Source: Ornithinimicrobium murale (GTDB lineage: Bacteria > Actinomycetota > Actinomycetes > Actinomycetales > Dermatophilaceae). Taken from it: a stretch of DNA of 64,000 bases. The stretch is from NCBI RefSeq assembly GCF_003352835.1, contig NZ_QLVD01000019.1, positions 1 to 64,000 on the forward strand, in the 5' to 3' direction. The stretch's first letter is position 1, and every line of letters begins with the position of its first letter. Under the pieces are notes generated by a model. That model did no database searches and was not told the origin of the DNA. It was given only the letters and a program-made list of their open reading frames with translations. This document shows positions 17,796-26,510 of this stretch, piece by piece. A program made the translations under genes and the position numbers.

Positions 17796-17975
17796 GGGTG
17801 TTCTCCTGCCGTTGGGGGCGCCGCTCTGCGCCCGGTGCGTGACGCGCCTGCGCGCCGCGGGGGTTCGGCTTGACGGGAGTCCTCGGGGAACGCACCCCGT
17901 CGTGGCCATTGACTGATGTTGCGTGCCGCCGAGGGGTCGTGTCAACGTTCCACCCCGTGATTTCCCATATTGCCA

Positions 17976-17990
17976 TTCCATAATACGGAC
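17976..17990. promoter_or_regulatory. Candidate IclR-type operator
   Basis: TTCCATAATACGGAC is an imperfect inverted repeat (TCC-N7-GGA core) resembling operators of IclR-family regulators. It sits in the divergent gap between dctP and the IclR-like gene, where one bound regulator could govern both operons. No binding evidence exists beyond pattern and position. Confidence 0.45.
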
Positions 17991-18030
17991 CGCACTTTAC
18001 GTCTCATGCTGCGGTCTGCATACTGCATCT

Positions 18031-18975
18031 ATGCGCGAAGATGCCACCAGCGACCCGCTGGAGACGGTCCGTGACCGGGGCCAGATCACGAGACGTTCTG
18101 CAACATGGAACATCGTCCACGCCATGGACGAGTCTGCGGCAGGGTCTGGTGCCCAGAGCATCCACCGCGCCCTCACGCTGCTGAACCTGCTCGGTGTCAT
18201 GGCCCGTGACCGACCCGATGGCGTCACGCTCGCCGACCTGGCGCACGTCAGCGGACGCCCCAAGGCGAGCGTCCACCGGGTGCTCAACGCCCTGGTGCAG
18301 CTGGGATACGCCGAGCGCATCGAGCCCTCTGGGCGCTACCGCCTCGGGCTGCAGTCCCAGATCCTGGGTGAGCTGGCCGGCGAGCGGACCGATCCGCTCC
18401 TCCGGCTCGCCAGCCCGAGCCTGGTGCGGATCGCCGAGCTCTCCGAGGACACCACCTTCCTGACAGTCCGGCAGGGGTCGTTCTCGCTGTGCGCACGCCG
18501 TGAGGAGGGCTTCGGGGAGATTCGGAACAACGCCCTGGCTGTGGGCGACCGGCACCCGCTGGGGGTCGGTGCCGGCAGCCTGGCCATCCTCGCCGCCCTC
18601 GAGGACGCCGAGGTCGAGCACGTCATCGAGGTCAACGGCGAGATCATGAGTCGTCGGTACCCGCGCATCTCGGCCGACGTGCTCCGCGGGATCGTCGACC
18701 GCACCCGGCGCGACGGCTATGCCCTGAACGAGGGCCTGGTGGCTCCCGGCTCGTGGGCGGTCGCCGTCATCATCAACGTCCCCGGACGGGGACCGACCGC
18801 AGCACTGTCGGTCGCCAGCATCGAGCCGCGACTCAGCGGCGCCCGCCGCGACGAGCTCGTGGCGGTCATGAAGAAGGAGGCCTCGGTCATCGAGGCCTCC
18901 CTCGCCAACCAGCAGCACGACGAGGGCGCCGGACCGGTGTCCCCGAGAGCACAGGCCCCGAGGAGGACCTCATGA
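18031..18975 (+). CDS. IclR family transcriptional regulator
   Basis: A 314-residue regulator from ATG 18031. An N-terminal winged helix-turn-helix (SIHRALTLLNLLG, VSGRPKASVHRVLNALVQLGYAE, about residues 45-105) is followed by the IclR effector-binding domain (LRLASPSLVRIAELSEDTTFL ... HPLGVGAGSLAILAAL). No good ribosome site precedes 18031; ATG 18124 would still include the whole HTH. It heads the catabolic operon, overlapping the thiolase gene by four bases, and faces dctPQM, so it is probably the local substrate-responsive switch. Confidence 0.88.
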   Translation: MREDATSDPLETVRDRGQITRRSATWNIVHAMDESAAGSGAQSIHRALTLLNLLGVMARDRPDGVTLADLAHVSGRPKASVHRVLNALVQLGYAERIEPSGRYRLGLQSQILGELAGERTDPLLRLASPSLVRIAELSEDTTFLTVRQGSFSLCARREEGFGEIRNNALAVGDRHPLGVGAGSLAILAALEDAEVEHVIEVNGEIMSRRYPRISADVLRGIVDRTRRDGYALNEGLVAPGSWAVAVIINVPGRGPTAALSVASIEPRLSGARRDELVAVMKKEASVIEASLANQQHDEGAGPVSPRAQAPRRTS

Positions 18976-20144
18976 GCACATCACCCGTGATCACCGGCTG
19001 GGCGCACAGCCAGTTCGGCAAGTCGCAGGAACCCGACGTCGAGACGCTCCTGGCGGGGGTGACGGCCGAGGCACTGCAGCACGCGGAGGTCGGGGCCGAC
19101 GAGGTGGACGGGATCTTCGTCGGTGTCTTCAACGCCGGCTTCTCCCAGCAGGGCTTCGAGGCAGGCCTCGTCGGTGTCGGGCAGCCCTCGCTCGGTCGGG
19201 TCCCCGCTGTGCGGCTGGAGAATGCCTGCGCCACCGGGTCGGCCGCGCTCTACGCCGCTCTCGACTTCGTCCAGTCCGGCCGCGGCAAGGTCGCGCTCGT
19301 CGCCGGGGCCGAGAAGATGACCGCCTCGCCGCACGAGGTCGTCAACAACGCGCTGCTGCACGCGTCCTACCGGGCCGAGGAGGAGGAAGCGGGCAGCTTT
19401 GCCGCGATCTTCGGGCAGATCGCCGAGCAGTACTTCGCGCGCTACGGCGACCACGCCGACACCCTGGCCCGGATCGCCGCGAAGAACCACGCCAACGGCA
19501 TCCACAACCCCTACGCCCACCTGCGCAAGGACTTCGGCTTCGACTTCTGCAACACCGTCTCGGACAAGAACCCCCTGGTTGCCGGACCGCTGCGTCGCAC
19601 GGACTGCTCGATGGTCTCCGACGGTGCCGCCGCCCTGGTCATTACCGCCGCGGACCTGACGGACGCAGCACCCCGGGCGATCAGCTTCCGCGGCCGCGGG
19701 CAGGCCAACGACCACCTGCCGCTGAGCAAGCGCGCGGACGTGCTGGAGTTCGTCGGCGCCAAGGACGCCTTCACGCGGGCGATGACCGAGGCCGGCACGA
19801 GCCTGGAGGACCTGTCTCTGCTGGAGACGCACGACTGCTTCACCGTCGCCGAGCTGCTGGAGTATGAGGCCTTTGGGCTGGCCGAGCCGGGCAAGGGCGC
19901 GACCGCCATCGAGAGCGGTCGCACCACCCGGGACGGGGACCTGCCGGTCAACCCCTCCGGCGGTCTGAAGTCCAAGGGCCACCCCATCGGTGCCACCGGC
20001 GTGAGCCAGCACATCATGGCTGCCATGCAGCTCGCCGGGGAGGCCGGAGACATGCAGATCGAGGACGCCGACGTCGCCGGGGTGTTCAACATGGGCGGTG
20101 CGGCCGTCGCCAACTACTTCTCGGTGCTGGAGCGCACCAAGTGA
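18972..20144 (+). CDS. Thiolase family protein (SCP-x / lipid-transfer type acetyl-CoA acetyltransferase)
   Basis: A 390-residue thiolase. The nucleophile is the Cys in ENACATGSAAL near residue 87. HDCFT follows near residue 297, and GGLKSKGHPIGATG carries the C-terminal catalytic His. The sequence is closer to SCP-x-type thiolases, which act on branched or steroid-like 3-ketoacyl-CoAs, than to FadA. The ATG overlaps the regulator stop, with AGGAGG upstream. With the next genes it implies CoA-ester activation and chain cleavage. The third catalytic cysteine of classical thiolases is not obvious, as is typical of this subgroup. Confidence 0.87.
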   Translation: MSTSPVITGWAHSQFGKSQEPDVETLLAGVTAEALQHAEVGADEVDGIFVGVFNAGFSQQGFEAGLVGVGQPSLGRVPAVRLENACATGSAALYAALDFVQSGRGKVALVAGAEKMTASPHEVVNNALLHASYRAEEEEAGSFAAIFGQIAEQYFARYGDHADTLARIAAKNHANGIHNPYAHLRKDFGFDFCNTVSDKNPLVAGPLRRTDCSMVSDGAAALVITAADLTDAAPRAISFRGRGQANDHLPLSKRADVLEFVGAKDAFTRAMTEAGTSLEDLSLLETHDCFTVAELLEYEAFGLAEPGKGATAIESGRTTRDGDLPVNPSGGLKSKGHPIGATGVSQHIMAAMQLAGEAGDMQIEDADVAGVFNMGGAAVANYFSVLERTK

Positions 20145-21781
20145 GCGCGCAGCTCCAGGAGGCCCGTCCCGCGCACGGCAGCCCGTTCGAGCAGCTGATG
20201 CCCATGGCAGCCCTACGGCCGCAGGTGCGGGCCGTGAGCCTGGCGCAGTCCCTGCGCCACAACGCCCAGCGGTTCCCTGACCGGGACGCCGTCGTGCACG
20301 GGCAGACCCGGACGAGCTGGGCCCAGCTGGACGCCCTCGTCGACGACCTGGCCGCCGCGCTGCAGGCCGACGGCATCGGCCGTGGCGATGTGGTGCTGGT
20401 GCACTCTGCCAACCACATCGAGCTGATCCAGGTGATGTATGCCACCTGGCGGATCGGGGCTGTCTTCGCGCCGACCAACTTCCGACTCACCCCGGGAGAG
20501 GCCGCGGGGCTGGCCGAGCTGTGCCAGCCGAAGGCCCTGATCTGTCACGTCGATTTCCCCGAGCACGCTGCGGCCGTGGCGGCCGAGGTCGACCTGGCCG
20601 CCGGCACCCGCTGGATCGGTGCCCCGGCCGACCACGAAGGTGCGATTCTCGGCATACCGAGCGGTGTTGTGCCGGCGGACGTGGACCTGCTGCCGGGCGA
20701 CCACGCGTGGTACTTCTTCACCTCCGGCACCAGCGGCCGGCCCAAGGCCGCGGTGCTGACCCACGACCAGATGGGCTTCGTGCTCACCAACCACCTGTGT
20801 GACCTGATGCCGGGCACCACCGAGAACGACGCCCACCTAGTGGTCGCGCCCCTGTCGCACGGCGCGGGCATCCACCACGCCGCCCAGGTGGCCCGGGCCG
20901 CCAAGACCGTGCTGCCGACCTCGGCGAGCATGGACACCGACGAGCTCTGGTCGCTGGTCGAGCGCGAGCAGGTGACGAATATGTTCACCGTGCCGACCAT
21001 CCTGAAGACGCTGGCCGAGGCGCCCGAAGCGGCGCAGTACGACCACTCCTCGCTGCGCTACGTCATCTACGCCGGCGCCCCGATGTACATGGCCGACCGC
21101 GACCACGCCCGGCAGGTGCTGGGTGAGGTTCTCGTGCAGTACTACGGCCTGGGGGAGGTCACCGGCAACATCACCGTGCTGCCTCCGCACCTGCACAGCC
21201 GGCCGTCCCCGGAGGGCGTGGAGTTCGGGACCTGCGGCTTCCCCCGCACCGGGATGGAGGTCAGCATCCGCACCGAGGACGGCGCGGAGGTCGCGACCGG
21301 TGAGCAGGGTGAGATCTGTGTCGCCGGCCCGGCGGTCTTCGCGGGCTACCTCAACAACGACCAGGCCAACGCCGAGGCCTTCCGGGACGGCTGGTTCCGC
21401 ACCGGTGACCTGGGGATGCTGGACGAGGAGGGTTTCCTCTATGTCACCGGCCGCGCCTCGGACATGTACATCAGCGGCGGCTCCAACATCTACCCCCGGG
21501 AGATCGAGGAGAAGATCCTCAAGCACCCGGCCGTGGGGGAGTGCGCCGTGCTCGGTCTGCCCGACCCCAAGTGGGGAGAGATCGGCGTGGCCGTGTGTGT
21601 GCCCAAGGTGGGGGAGGACCTGGACGAAGCGCAGCTGCGGGCCTTCCTGGACCCCCTGATGGCGCGCTACAAGATGCCCAAGAGCTTCGTCTTCTGGGAC
21701 GAGATGCCCAAGTCCGGTTACGGCAAGATCGTCAAGCGCACCATCCGGGAGACCCTGCTCGCCCAGGACGGCACCGTATGA
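20141..21781 (+). CDS. AMP-forming acyl-CoA synthetase
   Basis: A 546-residue ANL-superfamily ligase that adenylates a carboxylic acid and transfers it to CoA. The motifs are complete: phosphate loop TSGTSGRPKAAVLTH near residue 195, YYGLGEVTG, GWFRTGDLG, the hinge region YVTGRASDMYISGG and the C-terminal catalytic Lys in SGYGKIVKR. GTG start overlaps the thiolase stop by four bases. Substrate unknown; long-chain, aromatic and cyclic acids all fit. Confidence 0.9.
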   Translation: MSAQLQEARPAHGSPFEQLMPMAALRPQVRAVSLAQSLRHNAQRFPDRDAVVHGQTRTSWAQLDALVDDLAAALQADGIGRGDVVLVHSANHIELIQVMYATWRIGAVFAPTNFRLTPGEAAGLAELCQPKALICHVDFPEHAAAVAAEVDLAAGTRWIGAPADHEGAILGIPSGVVPADVDLLPGDHAWYFFTSGTSGRPKAAVLTHDQMGFVLTNHLCDLMPGTTENDAHLVVAPLSHGAGIHHAAQVARAAKTVLPTSASMDTDELWSLVEREQVTNMFTVPTILKTLAEAPEAAQYDHSSLRYVIYAGAPMYMADRDHARQVLGEVLVQYYGLGEVTGNITVLPPHLHSRPSPEGVEFGTCGFPRTGMEVSIRTEDGAEVATGEQGEICVAGPAVFAGYLNNDQANAEAFRDGWFRTGDLGMLDEEGFLYVTGRASDMYISGGSNIYPREIEEKILKHPAVGECAVLGLPDPKWGEIGVAVCVPKVGEDLDEAQLRAFLDPLMARYKMPKSFVFWDEMPKSGYGKIVKRTIRETLLAQDGTV

Positions 21782-22698
21782 CGCGTGGCAGCTCGGCACC
21801 GACGGTCGCCGGCCGCGCGGGCGAACCCTTGGTCTATCCGGGGCCGGCCCCGGCGGAGCGGCTCGTCTCGGTGCCCACCCCCGTCGTCGTGGTGCGCGAT
21901 GAGCTGGCTCCTGGTGAGGTGCTGACCGACGCGATCTGGGCGCTGCTGGAGCCGACCGGGGCGCTCGCGGCCTGCGTGGAGCTCGGCACGGGCACGTTCG
22001 GTCACCTGCCCTTCGTCTTCCCGGCGATCGGTGCGGATCCCGCCATGCCGGTGTCCTTCACCGAGCCGCACGTGGCCCCGGGGCCGGCCATGGTGCTCAG
22101 CGGTTCGGGCACCGTGGGCTATCGCTTCGGGGAGCGGTTCACACACACCCACGCGACCTGGCTGGACGCCCGGGGCCGCCTGCGCGGCGGGCACCTGCTG
22201 CCCGAGGCGCGGGTCGGCGACGTCCCGATCGAGGTGGTGCTGCGAGCCCTTCCTGGGGCTGAGCAGCTCAGCGACAACGACCCGGAGACCGGCATGCCGG
22301 CCTTCACCCCGCGGCGCGTTGAGGGTCCGGTTCGCCAGGCTCTCGAGGACTCGCCCCGCGCGGTGATCTCCCGGGTCCTGCCCGGCGTCTACCTCGACGA
22401 GGCGGTGCTGCGGGTCTGCCGGGAGGCCGGGTTCGCGAAGGCCCGGGTGCGGGCCAGCCTGGGCAGCACGGTCGGTGCGCGACTCCTGGCCGAGGACGGT
22501 GAGATCCATGAGGTCGCCTGGCCGGCAGTGGAGTTCACCCAGCTGGTGGGCGGCGCCGACCTGTCCGGTCCCGAGCCGGTGGTCGAGCTGCAGGGCACCC
22601 TGGTCGACATCTACGGCGAGGTGCACAACGGCGTGATCGCGCTGGGAGAGAACCCGGTGGCGGTCACCTTCGAGCTCTACGTGGAGGAGATTCTCTGA
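21778..22698 (+). CDS. Tandem PPC/DUF296-domain protein
   Basis: A 306-residue protein with two PPC (DUF296)-like domains, about residues 25-165 and 180-306. The first has GTVGYRFGERFTHTHATWLD and GGHLLPEARVGDVPIEVVL, whose His residues resemble the metal site of bacterial PPC proteins. The second ends GEVHNGVIALGENPVAVTF. In plants this fold is part of AT-hook proteins; bacterial versions are mostly uncharacterised. Position between acyl-CoA synthetase and SDR, with four-base and one-base overlaps, argues for a metabolic rather than DNA-binding role (inference). Confidence 0.75.
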   Translation: MTRGSSAPTVAGRAGEPLVYPGPAPAERLVSVPTPVVVVRDELAPGEVLTDAIWALLEPTGALAACVELGTGTFGHLPFVFPAIGADPAMPVSFTEPHVAPGPAMVLSGSGTVGYRFGERFTHTHATWLDARGRLRGGHLLPEARVGDVPIEVVLRALPGAEQLSDNDPETGMPAFTPRRVEGPVRQALEDSPRAVISRVLPGVYLDEAVLRVCREAGFAKARVRASLGSTVGARLLAEDGEIHEVAWPAVEFTQLVGGADLSGPEPVVELQGTLVDIYGEVHNGVIALGENPVAVTFELYVEEIL

Positions 22699-23492
22699 TG
22701 GCAGGACGTGTGCAGGGCAAGGTCGCCCTCGTGGTCGGAGCAGGCTCCGTGGGCGACGGGGTCAGCAACGGTCAGGCGGCCGCGGTCACCTACGCCCGGG
22801 AGGGCGCCGCTGTCGGCTGCGTCGACATCTCGCTGGAGGCCGCCGAGGCCACTGTCGCGATGATTGAGGCCGAGGGCGGCACAGCGGTCGCCCTGGCCGC
22901 CGACGTCACCGAGGAGACCCAGGTGGCCAGCGCCGTGGAAGGTGCCGTGTCCGCCCTGGGGCCTGTCGGCATACTGCACAACAATGTCGGGGCGACCTTC
23001 CTGGGTGGGCCGACCGAGATCTCCCTGGAGTCCTGGCACCGGGCCTTCGCGATCAATGTCGACTCGGTGCTGCTCACCACGAAGTACGTCCTGCCCTCGA
23101 TGATCGAGCGGGGCAGTGGTGCCATCGTCAATATCTCCTCGGTCGCCTCGCTGCGTGACGTCGGCTACGACTACCCGGCCTATATGGCGGCCAAGGCCGC
23201 GGTGGACCAGCTGACGGTGTCGATCGCGCTGCGCAACGCCGCGCACGGCATCCGGGCCAACTCGGTTGCGCCCGGCTTCATCGACACTCCGCTGGTGCGC
23301 GCGCAGCTGCACTCCCAGGCGGACTCGATCGAGGAGCTGCTCGCGACCCGGCACGCCGCCTGCCCACCTGGCAGGATGGGCACGCCCTGGGACGTCGCCA
23401 ACGCGGCGCTCTTCCTCGCCTCGGACGAGGCGGCCTATGTCAACGGGGTGTGCCTGCCGGTCGACGGCGGCCTGACGATGAGAGCGGTGTGA
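22698..23492 (+). CDS. SDR family oxidoreductase
   Basis: A 264-residue short-chain dehydrogenase. The cofactor loop is unusual: GAGSVGDGVSNGQ, longer than the classical GxxxGIG. It is followed by NNVG instead of NNAG, the catalytic Ser in NISSVASL and Tyr/Lys in YMAAK. The C-terminus has the standard DEAAYVNGVCLPVDGG. It shares single-base overlaps with the genes on both sides, so it acts in the same pathway, probably oxidising a hydroxyacyl or ring hydroxyl group. Confidence 0.88.
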   Translation: MAGRVQGKVALVVGAGSVGDGVSNGQAAAVTYAREGAAVGCVDISLEAAEATVAMIEAEGGTAVALAADVTEETQVASAVEGAVSALGPVGILHNNVGATFLGGPTEISLESWHRAFAINVDSVLLTTKYVLPSMIERGSGAIVNISSVASLRDVGYDYPAYMAAKAAVDQLTVSIALRNAAHGIRANSVAPGFIDTPLVRAQLHSQADSIEELLATRHAACPPGRMGTPWDVANAALFLASDEAAYVNGVCLPVDGGLTMRAV

Positions 23493-24025
23493 TGACTGAG
23501 AACTCCGGACTGGTCCTGCCCCTCGGCGACCGGGTGCCCGAGGTGCACCCCGACGCCTGGCTTGCCCCCCACAGCGTGGTCTCCGGGCGGGTCACCATCG
23601 GGGCCGGCACGAGCATCTGGTACGGCGCCTCCGCGCGGGGTGACTGCGAGGACATCACCGTCGGTGCGCACTCCAACCTGCAGGACAACGCGGTGATCCA
23701 CGCCGACCCCGGGTCCCCGGCCAGCATCGGCGACAACGTGTCGATCGGCCATGCCGCGGTCCTGCACGGGTGCACGGTGGGCGACGGTTGCATCATCGGG
23801 ATGGGCTCGGTGGTCCTCAACGGCGCCGTGATCGGCGAGGGCAGCATGGTCGCTGCGGGTGCGGTGGTGCTCGAGGGCACTCAGGTGCCGCCCGGCTCGC
23901 TGGTGGCCGGCGTGCCGGCCAAGGTGCGCCGTGAGCTGACCCAGGAGGAGACGGCGGGCATGCGCGCGTCGATCGGGCACTACCCGGGGTTGGCGACGAT
24001 GCACCGCACCGCCCTGGACGGCTGA
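23492..24025 (+). CDS. Gamma-carbonic-anhydrase family (left-handed beta-helix) protein
   Basis: A 177-residue hexapeptide-repeat protein. Repeats such as SGRVTIGAGTSIW, ITVGAHSNLQDNAVI, ASIGDNVSIGHAAVL and VIGEGSMVAAGAVV build the helix. The metal histidines match VIHAD and IGHAAVLHGC. PaaY/YrdA-type homologues in catabolic operons act as thioesterases or carbonic anhydrases; the activity here is undetermined. Last gene of the IclR-headed operon, followed by a 32-bp repeat array. Confidence 0.87.
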   Translation: MTENSGLVLPLGDRVPEVHPDAWLAPHSVVSGRVTIGAGTSIWYGASARGDCEDITVGAHSNLQDNAVIHADPGSPASIGDNVSIGHAAVLHGCTVGDGCIIGMGSVVLNGAVIGEGSMVAAGAVVLEGTQVPPGSLVAGVPAKVRRELTQEETAGMRASIGHYPGLATMHRTALDG

Positions 24026-24041
24026 CCCCTACCCAAACCCC

Positions 24042-24185
24042 GACCGAGCGCGTCGTGGCGCGTCTTTCTGGTTGACCGGGCGCGTCGTGGCGCGTCTTTC
24101 TGGTTGACCGGGCGCGTCGTGGCGCGTCTTTCTGGTTGACCGGGCGCGTCGTGGCGCGTCTTTCTGGTTGACCGGGCGCGTCGTG
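24042..24185. repeat. 32-bp tandem repeat array, 4.5 copies
   Basis: Copies begin at 24042, 24074, 24106, 24138 and 24170 (partial), each exactly 32 bases apart and nearly identical. The unit begins GACCGGGCGCGTCGTGGCGC; copy 1 has GACCGAGCGC. Its reverse complement contains GCCACGACGCGCCCGGT, which lines up with the GCCACGGTGCGCCCGGT core of the 13.9-kb array. It fills the 3' flank of the gamma-carbonic-anhydrase gene. Confidence 0.9.
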
Positions 24186-24233
24186 GTGCGGGCCCCTGCT
24201 CCTCGGGCGGTGCTGGCCGGATAGGTTGAGGCT

Positions 24234-25007
24234 GTGGACACCGACGCGATGCTCAGTCTGCTGCAGGAGGTGGCCGAAGAGGTCATCAACCCCCGATTCC
24301 GGGCACTCGCCGGACACCAGGTGATTGAGAAGAACCCCGGCGACCTGGTCACAGTGGCCGACCGGGAGGCCGAGGTCCTGATCACCCAGCGGCTGCAGCA
24401 GGCCTATCCAGAAGCGGTCGTCCTGGGGGAGGAGCACTATGAGACCAATCGTGCTGTCCTGCAGGAGTATGCCGAGGCGCACCATGCCTTCACCGTCGAC
24501 CCGATCGATGGCACCAAGAACTTCGTCAACGGGTCCAAGGACCACGGCGTCATGGTCGCCGAACTGCTGGGACCGGACGTGGTGCGCAGCTGGATCTGGC
24601 AGCCGCAGCACGAGGTGGCCTACGTCGCCGAGCGTGGCTCGGGTGCGTTCCGCAACGGCGAGCGCCTCACCCGCCCGCCGGTCCTGGACCCAGAGGCACC
24701 GCGGGGAGTGACCTCGCACCGCCGGTGGATCGGCACGAGCCTTGGCGAGCTGCCGCCCATGGAGCTCACCTGGATCTGCTGCGCCGTTGACTACCCGATG
24801 CTCGTGGAGGGGGCGGCCGACTACATCGTCTACAAGGGGCGCCAACCCTGGGACCACGCGCCGGGGTCGTTGCTGCTCAGCGAGGCCGGCGGCTTCCTGG
24901 GCACCTTCGGCAGCGCGGCCTACGACCCACGGACGATACCGGCCAACGGGATCATCGGCGCCGCCGACCGTGAACTCTACGACCTCCTGGTGCCGCTGAT
25001 TCCCTAG
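24234..25007 (+). CDS. Inositol monophosphatase family phosphatase
   Basis: A 257-residue Mg-dependent phosphatase. Metal-binding motifs are GEEH near residue 63, the DPIDGTKNF motif near residue 88, and WDHAPGSLLLSEAGG near the C-terminus. Substrates in this family include inositol-1-phosphate, fructose-1,6-bisphosphate, histidinol-phosphate and PAPS; nothing here decides among them. The GTG start follows a repeat array and another array follows the stop, so the gene is set off from both operons. Confidence 0.88.
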   Translation: MDTDAMLSLLQEVAEEVINPRFRALAGHQVIEKNPGDLVTVADREAEVLITQRLQQAYPEAVVLGEEHYETNRAVLQEYAEAHHAFTVDPIDGTKNFVNGSKDHGVMVAELLGPDVVRSWIWQPQHEVAYVAERGSGAFRNGERLTRPPVLDPEAPRGVTSHRRWIGTSLGELPPMELTWICCAVDYPMLVEGAADYIVYKGRQPWDHAPGSLLLSEAGGFLGTFGSAAYDPRTIPANGIIGAADRELYDLLVPLIP

Positions 25008-25018
25008 ATTCGCGTCGG

Positions 25019-25146
25019 GCGCCCACGCGCTCGGTGGGGTTCTGGGTCGGGCGCCGGCGCGCTCGGTGGAGTTGTGGGGCGGGCGCCGGCGCGCTCGGTG
25101 GGGTTCTGGGGCGGGCGCCGGCGCGCTCGGTCGGGGTTTTGGGGTT
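25019..25146. repeat. 32-bp tandem repeat array, four copies
   Basis: Copies start at 25019, 25051, 25083 and 25115, all 32 bases long, with the core GGCGCGCTCGGTGGGG and a variable tail (TTCTGGGGCGG). The core matches arrays at 13.9, 36.0 and 52.1 kb. It lies just after the phosphatase stop and immediately before the promoter of the liv operon. Confidence 0.9.
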
Positions 25147-25173
25147 CGTGATCGCATTGTGACCGTGTCCGCG

Positions 25174-25202
25174 TTGACTTGGGGGCGCGACGTCGTTACC
25201 TT
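25174..25202 (+). promoter_or_regulatory. Probable promoter of the liv operon
   Basis: TTGACT at 25174-25179 and TACCTT at 25197-25202 are separated by 17 bases. They lie about 55 bases before the livJ ATG and just upstream of the inverted repeat at 25211-25232, an arrangement suited to repression. Confidence 0.55.
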
Positions 25203-25210
25203 CATGTCGA

Positions 25211-25232
25211 AACCTGAATCACCTTTCAGGTT
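25211..25232. promoter_or_regulatory. Inverted repeat, candidate TetR operator
   Basis: AACCTGA-N8-TCAGGTT is a perfect seven-base inverted repeat immediately downstream of the predicted -10 box and upstream of the livJ ribosome site (AAAGGAG). The operon encodes its own TetR-family regulator (31794-32483), which makes this the most likely autoregulatory site. The pairing is inference. Confidence 0.55.
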
Positions 25233-25256
25233 GCGGATCACACAAAGGAGTGCTCG

Positions 25257-26510
25257 ATGGCACGCTCGTCCCTCATGGCCCTGTCACTGGCCGCGGTCCT
25301 GGCGCTGGCCGCCTGCGCCCCGTCCGCCTCCGATGACGACACCGACGCCGACAACGGCGGCGGGAATGACGACGGCGGCACAACCGCCGAGAACGGCGCC
25401 GGCGGCGAGGACGCGGGGGGCGGCGACCCCTACCCGGTCGGCATCATCTACTCCGAGACCGGCCCACTGGCCGCCTACGGCGAGCAGTACCGCGCGGGCC
25501 TGGAGGCCGGCATCGACTACGCCACCGACGGCACGGGCGAGATCGACGGTCGCGGGATCGAGATCACCTACCGGGACGACGCCGGCAACCAGGACACCGC
25601 GGTCGCCGCGGCCAAGGACCTGATCGGCCAGGACTACAAGATCCTCGGCGGCACGATCGTCTCGGGTATCGCGGTCGCGATGGCTGACCAGGCCGAGCAG
25701 AACGAGATCCTCTACATCTCCGGCCCAGCCGCGGTCGACGCCCTCACCGGCATCAACGACTACACCTTCCGGTCCGGTCGGCAGAGCCTGCAGGACGTCG
25801 CCGCAGCCGGCGCCTTCCTGGAGGGTGAGGCCGACAAGGTGGTCGTCTTCGCCCAGGACAACGCCTTCGGACAGGGCAACCTGGCAGCCGTCGACGCCGT
25901 GCTCGGTGCGAGCGGGGCCGAGGTGAGCAGCGTGATGGTCCCCGAGGACGCCACTGAGTTCACACCCTTCGCCGCCCAGCTCAAGGACGCCGAGCCGGAC
26001 ATGATCTTCGTCGCCTGGGCCGGCGCCACGTCCGCCAACATGTGGCAGGCCCTGGACCAGCAGGAGGTCTTCGACGTGGCCCCGGTCGTCACCGGCCTGG
26101 GTGACTCGGTCACCTTCGACGCCTACGGCCCGGTCGCGGAGAACATCAGCTTCCTGAACCACTACTTCCCGGGCGCTCCGGACAACGAGGTCAACACCGC
26201 GATGGTCGAGGCGGTCGAGGAGGACGGAGGCACGCCGGACCTGTTCACACCGGACGGCTTCGTCGCCGGCCAGATGATCGTCCACGCCCTGAGCGAGGGT
26301 GACGGCGACGTCAACGCCATGATCGACTCCCTGGAGGGTTGGGAGTTCGAGGGGCCCAAGGGCACCACGACCATCCGTGAGAGCGACCACGCCCTGTTGC
26401 AGGAGATGTACACCGCGAGCCTGGTCCAGGAGGGCGACTCCTGGGTGCCCGAGCTGATCGACACCGTGCCGGCCGAGGACGTCGCACCGCCGGAGGCGTC
26501 CGGCAAGTGA
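25257..26510 (+). CDS. livJ: Branched-chain amino acid type ABC transporter, substrate-binding lipoprotein
   Basis: A 417-residue periplasmic-binding-protein type I receptor. The lipobox is LALAAC (C20), followed by a ~38-residue Asp/Gly-rich linker. The domain begins VGIIYSETGPLAAYGEQYRAG. AAAGGAG precedes ATG. HAAT-family receptors bind leucine-like amino acids but also amides, urea and aromatic or cyclic acids. With acyl-CoA ligase, SDR and hydrolase genes downstream, a carboxylic acid ligand is more likely than an amino acid. Confidence 0.9.
   Translation: MARSSLMALSLAAVLALAACAPSASDDDTDADNGGGNDDGGTTAENGAGGEDAGGGDPYPVGIIYSETGPLAAYGEQYRAGLEAGIDYATDGTGEIDGRGIEITYRDDAGNQDTAVAAAKDLIGQDYKILGGTIVSGIAVAMADQAEQNEILYISGPAAVDALTGINDYTFRSGRQSLQDVAAAGAFLEGEADKVVVFAQDNAFGQGNLAAVDAVLGASGAEVSSVMVPEDATEFTPFAAQLKDAEPDMIFVAWAGATSANMWQALDQQEVFDVAPVVTGLGDSVTFDAYGPVAENISFLNHYFPGAPDNEVNTAMVEAVEEDGGTPDLFTPDGFVAGQMIVHALSEGDGDVNAMIDSLEGWEFEGPKGTTTIRESDHALLQEMYTASLVQEGDSWVPELIDTVPAEDVAPPEASGK

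Noticed and set aside
17796..17981. Longer dctP start at 17981
   Set aside because: It would bury the lipoprotein signal; GTG 17795 has a good ribosome site and gives a normal signal peptide.
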